Position numbers and translations under genes: made by a program
The notes under the pieces: generated by a model
Told to the model about the DNA's origin: nothing
Databases searched by the model: none
What the model saw: the letters and a program-made list of their open reading frames with translations, nothing else
Shown here: one piece after another, positions 21,889 through 22,784 of the stretch
Layout of the letters: each line of letters begins with the position of its first letter
How positions within the stretch are numbered: the first letter of the stretch is position 1
NCBI GenBank assembly: GCA_037969155.1
Contig: JBBKWW010000038.1
Location: 1-22,784, forward strand
Reading direction: 5' to 3'
Length of the DNA stretch: 22,784 nucleotides
DNA from: JAYXXU01 sp037969155
Lineage (GTDB): Bacteria > Pseudomonadota > Gammaproteobacteria > Pseudomonadales > Moraxellaceae

Positions 21889-22152
21889 CTAGCCACCACT
21901 CTGCCAAATCAACAACCCAATCAAAAACAACAGCCCCAATATCCAAAGTACCCACTGCGTACTGGTATTTTGCTGCGGTTGGATCAATCGACTCTGCCGC
22001 AACAGCTCAGGATGTTGCTGCACATACTGCTCAACGTGTTCCTTAGCTTGCTTTAACCCTAGATGGTGTTCGGTGCGCACGATTTTAATCGCCGCAATCT
22101 TCCTACCCTGCTGGAGGGCTTGAATCGCAGCAGGTGGCAATGTCATGCTCAT
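21889..22152 (-). CDS. Small membrane protein with L7/L12 C-terminal-like segment
   Basis: The 87-residue protein has no assigned function. Residues about 6-45 (IQALQQGRKIAAIKIVRTEH, then HLGLKQAKEHVEQYV) strongly resemble the C-terminal domain of ribosomal L7/L12, whose core reads like IKxVRxxTGLGLKEAKxLV. After a short glutamine-rich linker comes one hydrophobic segment (WVLWILGLLFLIGLLIW) near the C-terminus, so it is probably a tail-anchored inner-membrane protein with the L12-like part in the cytoplasm. The ATG overlaps the stop of the upstream amidotransferase gene by four bases (ATGA). The S10 operon promoter lies 105 bases downstream. Whether it touches translation factors is unknown. 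Confidence 0.75.
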   Translation of the reverse strand: MSMTLPPAAIQALQQGRKIAAIKIVRTEHHLGLKQAKEHVEQYVQQHPELLRQSRLIQPQQNTSTQWVLWILGLLFLIGLLIWQSGG

Positions 22153-22784
22153 ACTATTGTTACCCCAGCCAACACAAATTCAACCGCACGCTCTAACAAC
22201 TGATTCGGTGCAATAAACTGCTGATCCGATACGCCGATAATCTGCGCCAAAGGCTGCACATATTGCCCACCCACCATCTGCTGATAGTCCTCGTCTTCGG
22301 CAAATAAGCGCGCGTTGTCAGGGGTGCTTTCGGGATGAAACTGAAAGGCCAACACATGCGTGCCGAGTTGATAGGCTTGATGCGGACAGGCCGCGCTTTT
22401 GGCCAGCAACAACGCCCCATCAGGTAGCTCAACGCTATCGCCGTGCCAACTGAGCGGCACAAGCTGACGAGGAAAATTAAAGATCGGCACATCACTATCT
22501 TGCGACACAGCTACCCGTTGCACCGGCCACCAACCAATCTCGCTGTATCGGTTACGTTTAACAGTTGCCCCCAACGCACTGGCGATCAGTTGCGCCCCTA
22601 AACACAGCCCGACCACGGGTTTACCTTGTGTAATATACTGCCGAATCCATGCTTTTTCAGCGACTAACCACGCATAGTCCGCTTCGTCGTTCACACTCAT
22701 CGCGCCGCCCATGATCACGAGAAGGTCAACTTGGTCAATATTGGGTAGATCAGGTTGTTGCTCAGAAGATAAGGCAAAAAACTC
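22149..22784 (-). CDS. Class I glutamine amidotransferase-like protein (5' end outside window)
   Basis: The reading frame runs uninterrupted to the window edge, so the N-terminus is missing. The visible part opens with a strand ending LLVIMGGAMSVND, the usual oxyanion-side loop. The nucleophile elbow GKPVVGLCLGAQLIASALGA carries the catalytic Cys, and AFQFHPEST the catalytic His with its Glu. This is the GMP-synthase-like class I GATase fold as a stand-alone domain, as in gamma-glutamyl-peptide hydrolases and YfeJ/GuaA-like proteins. Without a partner synthetase domain the substrate cannot be named. It is translationally coupled to the L7/L12-like small protein by a 4-base overlap. Confidence 0.88.
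   Translation of the reverse strand, partial: EFFALSSEQQPDLPNIDQVDLLVIMGGAMSVNDEADYAWLVAEKAWIRQYITQGKPVVGLCLGAQLIASALGATVKRNRYSEIGWWPVQRVAVSQDSDVPIFNFPRQLVPLSWHGDSVELPDGALLLAKSAACPHQAYQLGTHVLAFQFHPESTPDNARLFAEDEDYQQMVGGQYVQPLAQIIGVSDQQFIAPNQLLERAVEFVLAGVTIV

Overview
The window is chromosomal DNA of a gammaproteobacterium. The ribosomal proteins look most like those of Moraxellaceae (the Acinetobacter side): 165-aa S5, zinc-less 101-aa S14, 38-aa zinc-type L36. This placement comes from remembered protein likeness, not from a search. GC is moderate over most of the window and clearly lower in the first gene cluster (about 180-800).

Layout. Bases 1-68 are the 3' end of an acyl-CoA dehydrogenase gene with a clean terminator. 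Bases 145-2601 are an accessory segment: an AT-rich orphan gene with uracil-DNA-glycosylase-superfamily character, a GNAT/ribbon-helix-helix toxin-antitoxin pair (TacAT type) with its own promoter and a perfect operator palindrome, a frameshifted remnant of the 3' end of the neighbouring flavoprotein gene, and a second toxin-antitoxin pair (Phd/YefM-like antitoxin with a PIN-domain RNase). Bases 2695-7868 hold five minus-strand genes in close succession: a carboxylesterase, a YdjM-type membrane protein, a PepSY-type membrane protein, a membrane-anchored spermidine-synthase-like enzyme and a Tat-exported FAD oxidoreductase. The last three are coupled or nearly so and look like one functional unit built around polyamine or amine chemistry at the inner membrane.

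Bases 7943-21784 are the S10-spc-alpha ribosomal super-operon in classical order on the minus strand: rpsJ, rplC, rplD, rplW, rplB, rpsS, rplV, rpsC, rplP, rpmC, rpsQ, rplN, rplX, rplE, rpsN, rpsH, rplF, rplR, rpsE, rpmD, rplO, secY, rpmJ, rpsM, rpsK, rpsD, rpoA, rplQ. It ends in a strong terminator after rplQ. A plausible promoter and a leader of about 150 nt precede rpsJ. The larger intergenic gaps (rpsJ-rplC, rpsQ-rplN, rpmJ-rpsM) each hold a notable RNA-hairpin-forming sequence, and the rpmJ-rpsM gap also holds a good internal promoter. Upstream of rpsJ are not the str-operon genes but a small membrane protein with an L7/L12 C-terminal-like segment and a class I glutamine amidotransferase cut by the window edge.

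The most unusual points are the duplicated and decayed flavoprotein 3' end flanking the PIN toxin module, the PepSY / membrane spermidine synthase / Tat flavoprotein cluster, and the rpmJ-rpsM region, where promoter position and two mutually exclusive hairpins suggest different leader structures on different transcripts. I found no CRISPR array, tRNA, rRNA, insertion sequence or integrase.
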